Notes under the pieces: model-generated
What the model was told of the DNA's origin: nothing
Databases searched by the model: none
Seen by the model: the letters and a program-made list of their open reading frames with translations, nothing else
Part shown: piece after piece, positions 25,516 through 34,366 of the stretch
How positions within the stretch are numbered: the first letter of the stretch is position 1
How the letters are laid out: each line of letters starts with the position of its first letter
Source of the DNA: Pseudophaeobacter profundi
Lineage (GTDB): Bacteria > Pseudomonadota > Alphaproteobacteria > Rhodobacterales > Rhodobacteraceae
Assembly (NCBI RefSeq): GCF_029697505.1
Contig: NZ_JARJEF010000001.1
Coordinates: 1-64,000, forward strand
Reading direction: 5' to 3'
DNA: 64,000 nucleotides
Made by a program: the position numbers and the translations under genes

Positions 25516-26835
25516 ATGGATCTGTCACAGCTGAAAACCATCCGCATCGCCGCCTGCGATCTGAACGGGCAGATGCGTGGCAAACGGATGCCTGCCTCGC
25601 AGATGGCCAAACTGGCCACCGGCGCGGCCAGAATGCCGCTCTCGGCCTTGAACGTCGATATCTGGGGCCGGGACATCGAAGACAGTCCGCTGGTGTTTGA
25701 AACCGGTGATGCCGACGGAATTCTCACACCTTCCTCACGGGGGCCAGTGCCGATGCCCTGGCTTGCGACCCCTTCGGCGCTGGTGCCGATGGTGATGGAA
25801 ACCGAAGCTGGTGAGCCTTTTTTGGGTGACCCCCGGCAGGTGCTTGCCCAGGTGCTGGACCGCTACGCCGCACGCGGTTGGCAGGTGATGGCCGCCACTG
25901 AAATGGAATTCAATCTGGTTGATGACAGCGGTCCCCAACCTACCCCCCCCGCGCACCCGCACACCGGGCGCAAACTGGTGCAGCAATCGGTGCTCTCGGT
26001 CGAAGAGCTGGACGCTTTCGATGCCTTTTTCACCGATCTGTACAACGGTGCAGAAGAGATGGGCATCCCCGCCCAATCCGCTATTTCAGAGGCCGGTCTG
26101 GGGCAGTTTGAAATCAACCTCGACCATCAGGATGCGCTGCGCGCCGCGGATGATGCCTGGCTGTTTAAGGCGCTGGTAAAAGGACTTGCACGCAAGCACG
26201 ACCTGGCCGCCACCTTTATGGCCAAGCCCTATGAGGACGAAGCCGGCAATGGCATGCATGTGCATTTTTCGGTGGTCGACAGGGACGGCAACAACGTCTT
26301 TGATGATGGCTCTGAGAAGGGATCGGATCTGTTGCAGCAGGCCGTGGCAGGCTGCCTGGCCGCCATGCCAGCCAGCACCCTGATCTTTGCTCCGCATGGC
26401 AATTCCTATGCACGACTGGTGCCTGGTGCCCATGCGCCAACCAGCGCCGCCTGGGCCTATGAAAACCGCACCGCTGCAATCCGCATTCCCGGTGGCAACC
26501 CCAAGGCACGACGCATCGAACACCGGACCGCTGGCGGCGACATCAACCCCTATCTGATGCTGTCCGTCGTGCTTGGCGCCGCCCTGCTGGGCATCGAAGA
26601 CGCCCTGGTGCCGCCGCCTGCATCCTCTGGCAATATCTACGACATTCCCGATCTGCCGCAGCTGGCCGACGATTGGCAAAGCGCCATTTCCCTGTTCGAA
26701 CAAGACCCGCTGATGGCGCGGATCCTGCCAAAGATGATGATCCGCAATCTGACGATGACCAAGCGACAGGAACACGTCGGCTTTGCAGCCCTGCCGCCAG
26801 AGAAACATTGGCTCAGCTGGCTGGAAGCGGTATGA
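25516..26835 (+). CDS. Glutamine synthetase-family ligase, probably gamma-glutamylamine synthetase (first copy)
   Basis: 439 residues from the ATG at 25516, with AAGGAG upstream. Family motifs: MEFNLV (metal), GLGQFEINLDHQD, NGMHVHFSVVD, and NRTAAIRIPGG. The protein is closer to PuuA-like ligases than to GlnA; the adenylylation tyrosine region of GlnA is not evident. Such enzymes join glutamate to an amine using ATP. The neighbours (amidotransferase, second ligase, FAD oxidase, amine-type importer) support this. The amine is unknown. Confidence 0.88.
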   Translation: MDLSQLKTIRIAACDLNGQMRGKRMPASQMAKLATGAARMPLSALNVDIWGRDIEDSPLVFETGDADGILTPSSRGPVPMPWLATPSALVPMVMETEAGEPFLGDPRQVLAQVLDRYAARGWQVMAATEMEFNLVDDSGPQPTPPAHPHTGRKLVQQSVLSVEELDAFDAFFTDLYNGAEEMGIPAQSAISEAGLGQFEINLDHQDALRAADDAWLFKALVKGLARKHDLAATFMAKPYEDEAGNGMHVHFSVVDRDGNNVFDDGSEKGSDLLQQAVAGCLAAMPASTLIFAPHGNSYARLVPGAHAPTSAAWAYENRTAAIRIPGGNPKARRIEHRTAGGDINPYLMLSVVLGAALLGIEDALVPPPASSGNIYDIPDLPQLADDWQSAISLFEQDPLMARILPKMMIRNLTMTKRQEHVGFAALPPEKHWLSWLEAV

Positions 26836-26872
26836 CCTCAGCCAGCCAGGAGCATGTTGCTTTGGGCTCTAT

Positions 26873-26885
26873 CTTTTGATCAAAT
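26873..26885. promoter_or_regulatory. Palindrome with TTGATCAA core, copy 3
   Basis: CTTTTGATCAAAT again, identical over 13 bases to the copy at 25441, placed 11 bases before the amidotransferase start codon. A protein bound here would block the promoter or ribosome entry, suggesting repression. Confidence 0.5.
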
Positions 26886-26895
26886 CTGGTGAACT

Positions 26896-27576
26896 ATGAA
26901 AATCGGCATCTTGCAAACCGGCCACGCCCCCGAGGATCTTATCCAAGAGGCAGGCGACTACGACCAGATGTTTTGCGACCTTTTGGCGGGCCACGGCTTT
27001 GCCTTTGAAACCTTTGAGGTTGTGGATGGGCAATTCCCCAAGGATGCGCAGGCGGCAGAGGGCTGGATCATCACGGGCTCCCGCCATGGGGCCTATGAAG
27101 ATCATGCTTGGATCCCACCGCTGGAAGATCTGATCCGTGACATTCACGCCAGGAAGCAACCGCTTGCCGGGATCTGCTTTGGTCATCAGATCATTGCCCA
27201 GGCTCTGGGCGGCAAGGTGGCCAAATTTGACGGCGGCTGGGCGGTGGGCCATGTCACCTATGAACAGGATGGCCAGCCCATAACCCTGAATGCCTGGCAT
27301 CAGGATCAGGTGATCGAACGCCCAGCCGAGGCCCGCGTTCTGGCTGGCAATGCATTTTGTGAAAATGGCATCTTGGCCTATGGTGACCATATCTGGACCC
27401 TGCAGCCACATCCCGAATTCAGCAATGCCTTCACCGGCGGATTGATTGAAAAGCGCGGTCGCGGCGTGGTGCCCGACGCATTGCTTGATCAGGCCCGCCA
27501 AGATCTCGACACTTCTGTAGACGCCCCCGAAATTGCAACCTTCCTCGCAGATTTTATGAAGAAAGAGAGGACTTAA
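26896..27576 (+). CDS. Class I glutamine amidotransferase, possible gamma-glutamyl hydrolase (PuuD-like role)
   Basis: 226 residues. The triad is visible: Cys94 in GICFGHQIIAQALGG, His172 and Glu174 in QPHPEF. The fold is the GMP-synthase-like GATase1 group. No synthetase domain is attached, so it could release glutamate from a gamma-glutamyl compound, as PuuD does in putrescine breakdown, though its sequence type differs. Its stop overlaps the next start (TAATG), tying it to the second ligase. Confidence 0.85.
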   Translation: MKIGILQTGHAPEDLIQEAGDYDQMFCDLLAGHGFAFETFEVVDGQFPKDAQAAEGWIITGSRHGAYEDHAWIPPLEDLIRDIHARKQPLAGICFGHQIIAQALGGKVAKFDGGWAVGHVTYEQDGQPITLNAWHQDQVIERPAEARVLAGNAFCENGILAYGDHIWTLQPHPEFSNAFTGGLIEKRGRGVVPDALLDQARQDLDTSVDAPEIATFLADFMKKERT

Positions 27577-28934
27577 TGTCATCCTGGATTGACGACCTTC
27601 CCGAAGCGGCAAGAACCTATCTGGAGGGCCGTCGTCTCGACGAAGTTGAATGCGTTATCTCGGACCTCCCCGGTATCGCCCGGGGCAAGGCGGTGCCGGC
27701 ATCCAAATTCGCCAAGCAGGATTTCTTTCACCTGCCGGACAGCATCTTTTACCAGACCATCACCGGGGATTGGGCCGAGGCCGCCGATGATGACGGCTGG
27801 ATTGAAAAAGACATGACCCTGCAACCCGATATGTCCACTGCGACGGCGGCCCCCTGGACGGGGGACTGGACGCTGCAGGTCATTCATGATGCGCTGGACC
27901 GTGACGGCACGCCGATCCCCTATAGCCCACGCAATGTGTTGAAACGCGTAGTTCAGCTGTACCATGACAAGGGCTGGCAGCCGGTTGTCGCGCCTGAGAT
28001 GGAATTCTTCCTGGTCGCACGCAACATTGATCCGGGCAAAAAGATCGAACCGATGATGGGGCGCTCTGGTCGCCCAGCAGCGGCGCGACAGGCCTATTCG
28101 ATGACAGCGGTGGATGAATTTGGCCCGGTAATCGACGACATCTACGACTTCGCCGAGGCCCAGGGCTTTGAGATCGACGGCATCACCCAGGAAGGCGGCG
28201 CAGGCCAGCTGGAAATCAACCTGCTGCACGGCGATCCGGTCAAGCTGGCGGATGAGGTCTTTTACTTCAAACGACTGATCCGCGAAGCTGCCCTGCGCCA
28301 TGACTGCTTTGCCACCTTTATGGCCAAGCCGATCGAGAATGAACCTGGCTCGGCGATGCATATTCACCATTCGGTGCTGGATTTGAAAACTGGCAAGAAC
28401 ATCTTTTCCGCCGATGACGACAGTGAAACTGATGCCTTTTTCCACTTTATCGCCGGGTTGCAGAACCACCTGCCTGCGGGGATTGCGGTGATGGCACCCT
28501 ATGTGAATTCCTACCGGCGCTATGTGAAAGACCACGCAGCCCCGATCAATCTGGAATGGGCGCGTGACAACCGCACCACCGGCATTCGCATTCCACTGTC
28601 CAGCCCTGCGGCCCGCCGTGTTGAAAACCGCCTCGCCGGGATGGACTGCAATCCCTATCTCGGGATCGCTGTCTCGCTGGCCTGTGGCTATCTTGGTCTG
28701 CTGGAACAACAAAAGCCAGACACGCAGTTCAAAGGCAACGCCTATGAAGGCGAAGGCGATATTCCCAATGTCATGGGCAGCGCGCTGGATCTGTTCGACG
28801 AAGCAACCAAACTGCACGAGGTGCTCGGCCCTGATTTCGCCCGCGTCTACAGCATCGTGAAACGGGCCGAATACGAAGAGTTCCTGCAGGTGATCTCCCC
28901 CTGGGAGCGCGAGCATCTGCTGATGAATGTCTAA
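27576..28934 (+). CDS. Glutamine synthetase-family ligase, PuuA-like (second copy)
   Basis: 452 residues, starting on the last base of the upstream stop codon. Motifs: EMEFFLV, GAGQLEINLLHGD, GSAMHIHHSVLD, NRTTGIRIPLSSP. It is clearly a different subfamily from the ligase at 25516, and fits gamma-glutamylputrescine synthetase best. Two non-identical ligases in one cluster suggest two amine substrates or a heteromeric enzyme. The FAD oxidase follows. Confidence 0.9.
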   Translation: MSSWIDDLPEAARTYLEGRRLDEVECVISDLPGIARGKAVPASKFAKQDFFHLPDSIFYQTITGDWAEAADDDGWIEKDMTLQPDMSTATAAPWTGDWTLQVIHDALDRDGTPIPYSPRNVLKRVVQLYHDKGWQPVVAPEMEFFLVARNIDPGKKIEPMMGRSGRPAAARQAYSMTAVDEFGPVIDDIYDFAEAQGFEIDGITQEGGAGQLEINLLHGDPVKLADEVFYFKRLIREAALRHDCFATFMAKPIENEPGSAMHIHHSVLDLKTGKNIFSADDDSETDAFFHFIAGLQNHLPAGIAVMAPYVNSYRRYVKDHAAPINLEWARDNRTTGIRIPLSSPAARRVENRLAGMDCNPYLGIAVSLACGYLGLLEQQKPDTQFKGNAYEGEGDIPNVMGSALDLFDEATKLHEVLGPDFARVYSIVKRAEYEEFLQVISPWEREHLLMNV

Positions 28935-29097
28935 GGCGATATCTGACCCGCGCGGCACACCCGCCCCCGACTGGCGGTGGCCGCGCCAATAGCCGCCCCC
29001 GTTTGCCCTGCAGGCATCGCCGCCAGAGGTTTCTCTGCCCAGCCCAAGGCTGGTGCGGCAAAAGGGGCGAACGACAGCTGACAAGAGGGTGACCCCA

Positions 29098-30408
29098 ATG
29101 ACTTTGAACCTGCTGCATTCCAACGATCAAAAAGGGCGCTATCCCACCAGCTGGTATGCGGCGACAGCAACACCGCAAGCGCCATTTGCGCCACTTCAGG
29201 GCGACCAGCGCGCCGACGTCTGCATCATCGGCGGCGGCTTTACCGGCCTCTCGGCCGCGCTGCACCTGGCCGAAGCCGGGATGAAGGTTGTCGTCCTAGA
29301 AGCCCATCGGGTGGGCTTTGGTGCCTCGGGGCGCAATGGTGGCCAGTTGGGCAGCGGTCAGCGCCTGGATCAAGAAGGCCTGGAGAGCTTTGTCGGAATA
29401 CCAGATGCGCAAAAGCTGTGGCAATTGGGCGAGGACGCCAAGGATCTGGTAAAGTCCCTGATTGCCAAGCATCAGATCGATTGCCACCTGCGCCCAGGCG
29501 TTGCCTGGACCGCCTCCAACGCCAAGGATGTCGCCCATCTGCATGACTATGGCCGTCACCTGCAAGATCGCTATGGCTATGACCAGATTGACCTTTTATC
29601 AGACGAGGCCTGCCAGGAAATCTGCCCCTCGCCCGATTACAAGGGCGGCATTCTGGACCATGGCGCTGGCCATCTGCATCCGCTGAACCTCGCCCTTGGT
29701 CTGGCCCGTGCGGCCGCCGCAGCCGGGGCCACCCTGCATGAACAAAGCGAAGTGCTGGAGATCAGCGAAGGCCCCGAGGTGCGGGTGAAAACCGCAAAGG
29801 GAAGCCTGCGCGCCGACCACCTGATCCTGGCCTGCAATGGCTATCTTGGTGGGCTGAACCGTCAGGTCGCCAGCAAGGTCATGCCGATCAACAACTTTGT
29901 TGTCGCAACCGAACCCTTGGGCGATGATGCCGCCAGGGTGCTGAGCCGCGACATCGCCGTGGCCGATGGCAGGTTCGTGGTCAACTACTTTCGGCTCAGC
30001 CATGACAAACGGCTGCTCTTTGGCGGCGGTGAAAGCTATGGCTATCGTTTTCCCGCCGATATCGAGGCCGTGGTACGTCGGCCCATGACCCAGATCTTTC
30101 CGCATCTAAAAGACGTCCGGGTTGACTATGCCTGGGGCGGCACCCTTGGGATCACCATGAAACGCATGCCCTATTTGGCACGGCTCAGCGCCAATGTGCT
30201 GTCGGCCTCTGGCTATTCCGGCCATGGGGTCGGCACCGCCGTCCACGCCGGGCAGCTGATGGCCCATGCCATCCGGGGAGAGGCCGAAGGGTTTGATACC
30301 ATGGCGAAGGTTCCGGCGCCCAGCTTCCCTGGCGGCCCCGCCATGCGCTCGCCGCTGCTGGCCCTCGCCATGAGCTGGTATGCGCTGCGCGACCGGATCG
30401 GCATCTGA
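29098..30408 (+). CDS. FAD-dependent amine oxidase, gamma-glutamylputrescine oxidase-like (PuuB)
   Basis: 436 residues from the ATG at 29098, with AGAGGG upstream. DAO-family flavoenzyme: dinucleotide motif VCIIGGGFTGLSAALHLAEAG near residue 42, then GFGASGRNGGQLGSGQ, and C-terminal SGYSGHGVGTAVHAG. PuuB oxidises the free amine end of gamma-glutamylputrescine to an aldehyde with release of ammonia and peroxide. The aldehyde dehydrogenase needed next (PuuC) is not in the window. Confidence 0.9.
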   Translation: MTLNLLHSNDQKGRYPTSWYAATATPQAPFAPLQGDQRADVCIIGGGFTGLSAALHLAEAGMKVVVLEAHRVGFGASGRNGGQLGSGQRLDQEGLESFVGIPDAQKLWQLGEDAKDLVKSLIAKHQIDCHLRPGVAWTASNAKDVAHLHDYGRHLQDRYGYDQIDLLSDEACQEICPSPDYKGGILDHGAGHLHPLNLALGLARAAAAAGATLHEQSEVLEISEGPEVRVKTAKGSLRADHLILACNGYLGGLNRQVASKVMPINNFVVATEPLGDDAARVLSRDIAVADGRFVVNYFRLSHDKRLLFGGGESYGYRFPADIEAVVRRPMTQIFPHLKDVRVDYAWGGTLGITMKRMPYLARLSANVLSASGYSGHGVGTAVHAGQLMAHAIRGEAEGFDTMAKVPAPSFPGGPAMRSPLLALAMSWYALRDRIGI

Positions 30409-30662
30409 ACGCGGGCCGTTTCTGTTCATTTGCCAAATCTCTGACTTTGGATATGCTCCCTTTCGCACCGCTGGAGGGGGCATTTTCGCCCCTGTGCCCG
30501 GTTTCACCCCCGCCTTGCCGCCCAAGACCGTCCCAGCGGCACGTCCCAACGCAACGGATTTGTGAAATTACGCCAAAAGCCACCGACAAAATCCATCTGC
30601 GACTTGGCAGGAGGTGCCAATTGTTTTATATTTATCAAATCCATAATTCAGGAATTTGAAAT

Positions 30663-31871
30663 ATGACTCAGGCCCCCAATGTTCATGCTGCGGAACCGAT
30701 CCCCTCAGCAGCCCGCGAGGCAATTGATGCGCTGATGCAATCTGGCGATCTGTTTCGCTATACCGCGCCAGAAAATGCCCCGGTTGCCCTGTTGGAACAG
30801 GAATTTGCCAGCCTTCTGGGCAGCAAATATGCACTGGCGGTTTCCTCCTGTTCTGCAGCCTTGTTTCTGTCTCTCAAGGCCTTGGACCTGCCACGCGATG
30901 CAAGGGTTCTGATCCCTGGCTTTACCTTTGCCGCCGTGCCCTCTGCCGTGCTCCATGCCGATTGTCTGCCCGTCCTGTGCGAGGTTGGCGACAACTACCG
31001 CATTGACCTGGTGGATTTCGAAGCCCGGCTGGAGAGCGACATTCAGGCGGTCATCATCAGCCATATGCGCGGCCATACCTCTGATATGGATGCGATTCTG
31101 GCGCTCTGTGAGGCGCGCGACATTCCGGTGATCGAGGATGCAGCCCATTCGCTAGGCACCACCTGGAATGGTCGCAATATCGGAACCTTAGGCCGGATTG
31201 GCTGCTTTTCCTTCCAGTCCTACAAGATGATCAATGCCGGCGAAGGTGGCATATTGATCACCGATGATGCTGATCTGGTGGCCCGCGCCGTCATCATGTC
31301 CGGTGCCTATGAACACAACTGGAAAAAGCACAAAGGCCCAATGGGCGACAACAGCACAGACCTGGCGGATGCCTTTGCCAAATGGCAGAACCAGCTGCCG
31401 CTGTATAACCTGCGGATGAGCAACCTATCCGCCGTGGTCATTCGCCCGCAACTGCCCGAATTGGCCCGCCGGGTGACGGACGGCTTGAAAAACCACGACT
31501 ATGTCGCAGCGCAGCTGAATGCCTCGCCTTATTTTTATGTCCCTGCCCCCCTCGCCCCCGAACAGCGCGCACCGGATTCGATCCAGTTCAACCTGGTGGG
31601 GATGACAGCCGAGCAGATCACCGCCTTTTCCGAAGCCACGGCCGAGGCCGGCGTCAAGGTGCAGATCTTTGGCCGCTCTGCCGACAATGCCCGTGCCTTC
31701 TGGAACTGGCAGTTCATTCCGGATCTGCCAGAATTGCCACAGACCCGCGCCATGCTGATGCAGGCCTGTGACGTGCGCCTGCCGGTCCGCCTTACCCAGT
31801 CAGAATTGGACCTCGTGGCCGATATTCTGGTGACAGCCGTCACCTCTACCATGGAGCGCGCCGCGGCCTAG
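30663..31871 (+). CDS. DegT/DnrJ/EryC1 family aminotransferase
   Basis: 402 residues. PLP fold type I, with the catalytic lysine in CFSFQSYKMINAGEGG and the usual ALAVSSCSAALFLSLKAL and EDAAHSLG blocks. Most DegT enzymes aminate keto-sugars for surface polysaccharides or antibiotics, but no sugar genes are near. It lies downstream of the amine cluster after a 254-base gap with AT-rich promoter-like sequence, so it may be an independent unit or act on an aldehyde from that pathway. Substrate unknown. Confidence 0.87.
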   Translation: MTQAPNVHAAEPIPSAAREAIDALMQSGDLFRYTAPENAPVALLEQEFASLLGSKYALAVSSCSAALFLSLKALDLPRDARVLIPGFTFAAVPSAVLHADCLPVLCEVGDNYRIDLVDFEARLESDIQAVIISHMRGHTSDMDAILALCEARDIPVIEDAAHSLGTTWNGRNIGTLGRIGCFSFQSYKMINAGEGGILITDDADLVARAVIMSGAYEHNWKKHKGPMGDNSTDLADAFAKWQNQLPLYNLRMSNLSAVVIRPQLPELARRVTDGLKNHDYVAAQLNASPYFYVPAPLAPEQRAPDSIQFNLVGMTAEQITAFSEATAEAGVKVQIFGRSADNARAFWNWQFIPDLPELPQTRAMLMQACDVRLPVRLTQSELDLVADILVTAVTSTMERAAA

Positions 31872-31898
31872 GCTAAGCCCCGACCAAAGCCCGACATC

Positions 31899-31933
31899 AA
31901 AATGTGGCACCCCTTCTGGAGGTGCCGCATTTT
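31899..31933. terminator. Bidirectional terminator
   Basis: AAAATGTGGCACC / GGTGCCGCATTTT, 13-base stem with one mismatch, between the convergent DegT and phaR genes. Confidence 0.85.
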
Positions 31934-31994
31934 GCTTATCCGCGAGCCTGCCGCCTGTACCGATCCGGTCTGCGACTGGCCCCAGCGGGGAATG

Positions 31995-32561
31995 CTATTT
32001 CAATTTGGACAGCTTTTCCTGCAGCTCTGACAGCTGGCGCTTGATCGCATCCAGATCCTCGCCCTCATCCGCATCTTTGGCCTTTGTCTCTTCGGCTGCA
32101 CTGCCCCAACCGCCGACACCGCCGGGCAGGCCAGAAGTCATGGCCTTCAAGAAGGCCTCTTGCTGGGCCTTCATCGCGTCAAAACCGGGCATCTGCGCCA
32201 TCGGATTCATCGCTGACATATTTTCCACCATCTGCGATTGGCTGTCGCGCAGCATATCGAAAGAGGCCTGCAGGAATTGCGGCATAACCCCGCCGCCGGG
32301 CTGCATATAGCTACGTACCAGATCATTCAGCACATTGACCGGCAGGATGTTTTCCCCACGGCTTTCATGCTCGGCGATGATCTGCAGCAGATATTGGCGC
32401 GTCAGATCATCACCAGATTTCAAATCGACGATCTGGACTTCGCGCCCTTCCCGGATGAACCCCGCAATATCTTCAAGCGTGACATAGTCGCTGGTCTCAG
32501 TGTTGTACAAACGCCGGCTGGCGTAACGCTTGATAAGCAGGGCTTTTTCCTGGTCGGCCAT
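31995..32561 (-). CDS. phaR: Polyhydroxyalkanoate synthesis repressor PhaR
   Basis: 188 residues from the ATG at 32561, with GGGAGG upstream. The N-terminal PHB/PHA accumulation regulator domain is highly characteristic: LLIKRYASRRLYNTETSDYVTLEDIA. A PhaR-type C-terminal region and a coiled-coil tail (AIKRQLSELQEKLSKLK) follow. PhaR represses phasin and itself and is released when it binds PHA granules. Matching CTGC-N3-GCAG sites occur upstream of phaP and phaC/phaZ in this window. Confidence 0.95.
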   Translation of the reverse strand: MADQEKALLIKRYASRRLYNTETSDYVTLEDIAGFIREGREVQIVDLKSGDDLTRQYLLQIIAEHESRGENILPVNVLNDLVRSYMQPGGGVMPQFLQASFDMLRDSQSQMVENMSAMNPMAQMPGFDAMKAQQEAFLKAMTSGLPGGVGGWGSAAEETKAKDADEGEDLDAIKRQLSELQEKLSKLK

Positions 32562-32749
32562 ACTGTCCCTCCCCGGACATGATGCATCGCAGAAAATCCT
32601 ATGCGAGTGCAGAACAAAAGAAAAGCCTGCAGAATGGTTCCACCATCGTACCTGAATTTCAACTGCCATGAAATAAACCGCAGATTTCGCTTGAGCTAAA
32701 CCAGACTTGAGGTTTTACAAGGATCCCCTCAGACCACAGGAGCGATAAC

Positions 32750-33628
32750 GTGAAAATTTTGATCCTTGGGGGCACCGGCTCCATCGGTAGCGCCGTCACT
32801 GCAGATCTGGTGGCGCATCAACACCAGGTTATTGGCCTGTGCCGCTCTGAGGTTTCGGCGCGAAAGCTATCAGAGCTTGGTGGCCAGCCCTGGCGCGGGG
32901 ATCTGCGGGCTCCAAGCAGTTGGCGGGCCGCACTTGCCGGGGTGGATGTGGTCATCCAGCTAGCCAGCACATTTGGCACGGATATGGCGTCAGTGGATGC
33001 CGCAGCGATGACCTGCCTGCGGGCGGAAGCCAGGGTGCGCCCCAGCAATCAGCCGCTGCGGGTGATCTATACCGGGGGCTGCTGGATCTATGGCGAAACC
33101 GGCGATCACGCGGCCTGCGAGACCAGCCCGCAGCGCCCCATTCCGGCCTTTTCCTGGATGCAGGTGTCTGCCAGTCTTTTGCTCAGGGACCCTAACCTGA
33201 GCTGCGCAGTGGTGCATCCTGCCATGGTTTATCACGAAGATGGCGGTGGGGTTTTTGCCCGAATGCTGGACCAGGCCGCCGCAGGTCTGCCGCTCGAAGT
33301 CTGGGGCAGCATTCACACCCGCTGGCCGCTGGTGCACCGCCGCGACCTGGCCCGCGCCTATCGCCTGCTGGCCGAGCAAGCACAGCTGACCGGCCATTTC
33401 AATGTGGCGGCACAATCCGGCATACCCGTGCGTGACATCCTGGCAGAGATCCTGACACGCCACCCCCATGATGGGGCCTATCTGGTGCGCAACCGCAAAT
33501 ATGTCATGTTCAAATATGGTGCCTGGGCCGAGGGCCCCACTCTGGACCAGCAGATGCGGGCGGAAAAGATCCGGCAAAGCTGCGGCTGGCAACCCGAAGT
33601 CGCGGATTTCACCCAGGCGGCCTTTTGA
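32750..33628 (+). CDS. NAD-dependent epimerase/dehydratase family protein
   Basis: 292 residues with a GTG start, preceded by CAGGAGC. Rossmann motif ILGGTGSIGSAVTADL at the start; an extended SDR of the NAD(P)-binding type, with VVHPAMVYHEDGGGVF. The catalytic YxxxK is not obvious, so it may be an atypical SDR that binds a nucleotide without oxidoreductase activity. It sits between phaR and phaP, but no role in PHA metabolism is implied. Confidence 0.82.
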   Translation: MKILILGGTGSIGSAVTADLVAHQHQVIGLCRSEVSARKLSELGGQPWRGDLRAPSSWRAALAGVDVVIQLASTFGTDMASVDAAAMTCLRAEARVRPSNQPLRVIYTGGCWIYGETGDHAACETSPQRPIPAFSWMQVSASLLLRDPNLSCAVVHPAMVYHEDGGGVFARMLDQAAAGLPLEVWGSIHTRWPLVHRRDLARAYRLLAEQAQLTGHFNVAAQSGIPVRDILAEILTRHPHDGAYLVRNRKYVMFKYGAWAEGPTLDQQMRAEKIRQSCGWQPEVADFTQAAF

Positions 33629-33683
33629 CCTATCGCCCTGCCAGAGCGTGAACGAGCCCTATCAGCGCAGGGCCTGAACATAC

Positions 33684-33717
33684 AAAAAAGGACAGATCCC
33701 GGGGATCTGTCCTTTTC
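33684..33717. terminator. Bidirectional terminator
   Basis: A near-perfect palindrome, AAAAGGACAGATCCC / GGGATCTGTCCTTTT, between the convergent epimerase and phasin genes. One of the strongest hairpins in the window. Confidence 0.9.
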
Positions 33718-33791
33718 AACACCATAGCCTAGGTTCAACATCAGGGAGGAGACGTGTTGATCCCGCGCTTGGTGCTCAGCCTTGCGACTGC

Positions 33792-34235
33792 TTATTTTGC
33801 AGCGGCTTTTTTCGCAGCAGAGGTCACCTCGTTGGTGGCCTTTTTGACGGCGGCAGTTGCTTCTTCGCCCATGTCCTTGCCAGCGGACATCAGCAGCTCA
33901 ACAGTTTCCATCTGGGCTTTTTTTGCAATTTCAGCAAAAGCGGCCAGGTTCTCAGCGGCAACCTCGGCAGAGGCGCTTGCGAAATCGGTGGCGGATTTTG
34001 CGTATTCGGCAGGGTCGCTTTGTACTTTGGAAACGCCGGACATTTTGGCCAGGGCGTCTTTGGTCCACTTGCTGGAGATCTCAGAGGACTGCTCAGCAGC
34101 GCCCAGAACAACAGCGCTCAGCTTTTCGTTCAGTGCGGCAGTGTTTTTGAAGGCATCTTCCATAGCGGAGGTATCCACCGGAAATGCGCCCATCATGTCT
34201 TTCATCATTGCGGTAAAATCTTGGGTCTTAGCCAT
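33792..34235 (-). CDS. phaP: Phasin (PHA granule-coating protein)
   Basis: 147 residues, almost entirely helical, rich in Ala, Lys and Ser, with no cysteine. The phasin pattern includes KTQDFTAMMKDMMGAFPVDTSAMEDAFKN at the start, with amphipathic helices between and a lysine/alanine tail (AAKKAAAK). Phasins coat PHA granules in the cytoplasm. It lies downstream of phaC on the same strand, behind its own promoter region with two PhaR-type sites. Confidence 0.92.
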   Translation of the reverse strand: MAKTQDFTAMMKDMMGAFPVDTSAMEDAFKNTAALNEKLSAVVLGAAEQSSEISSKWTKDALAKMSGVSKVQSDPAEYAKSATDFASASAEVAAENLAAFAEIAKKAQMETVELLMSAGKDMGEEATAAVKKATNEVTSAAKKAAAK

Positions 34236-34301
34236 TGAACTGGTTCCTTACGTTGCCAACTCGGGACCATCCCGCGTTTCAGCATGAGGAAAAGATACTT
34301 T

Positions 34302-34312
34302 CTGCATCGCAG
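34302..34312. promoter_or_regulatory. PhaR-type site 1 upstream of phaP
   Basis: CTGCATCGCAG matches CTGC-N3-GCAG, the operator reported for PhaR of Paracoccus denitrificans. A second copy lies 30 bases away. Confidence 0.65.
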
Positions 34313-34331
34313 CATTTCAAGTTCTTTCATG

Positions 34332-34342
34332 CTGCGGTGCAG
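34332..34342. promoter_or_regulatory. PhaR-type site 2 upstream of phaP
   Basis: CTGCGGTGCAG, the same pattern, 30 bases from site 1 (about three helical turns), so two PhaR oligomers could bind the same face. Confidence 0.65.
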
Positions 34343-34366
34343 AGAAATTTCGCAAATCAAAGAAAA

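Noticed and set aside
27579-29123. A long open frame antisense to the second glutamine synthetase-like gene
   Set aside because: GC-rich codon bias leaves long antisense frames open. The translation has no family signature, and the plus-strand gene is clear.
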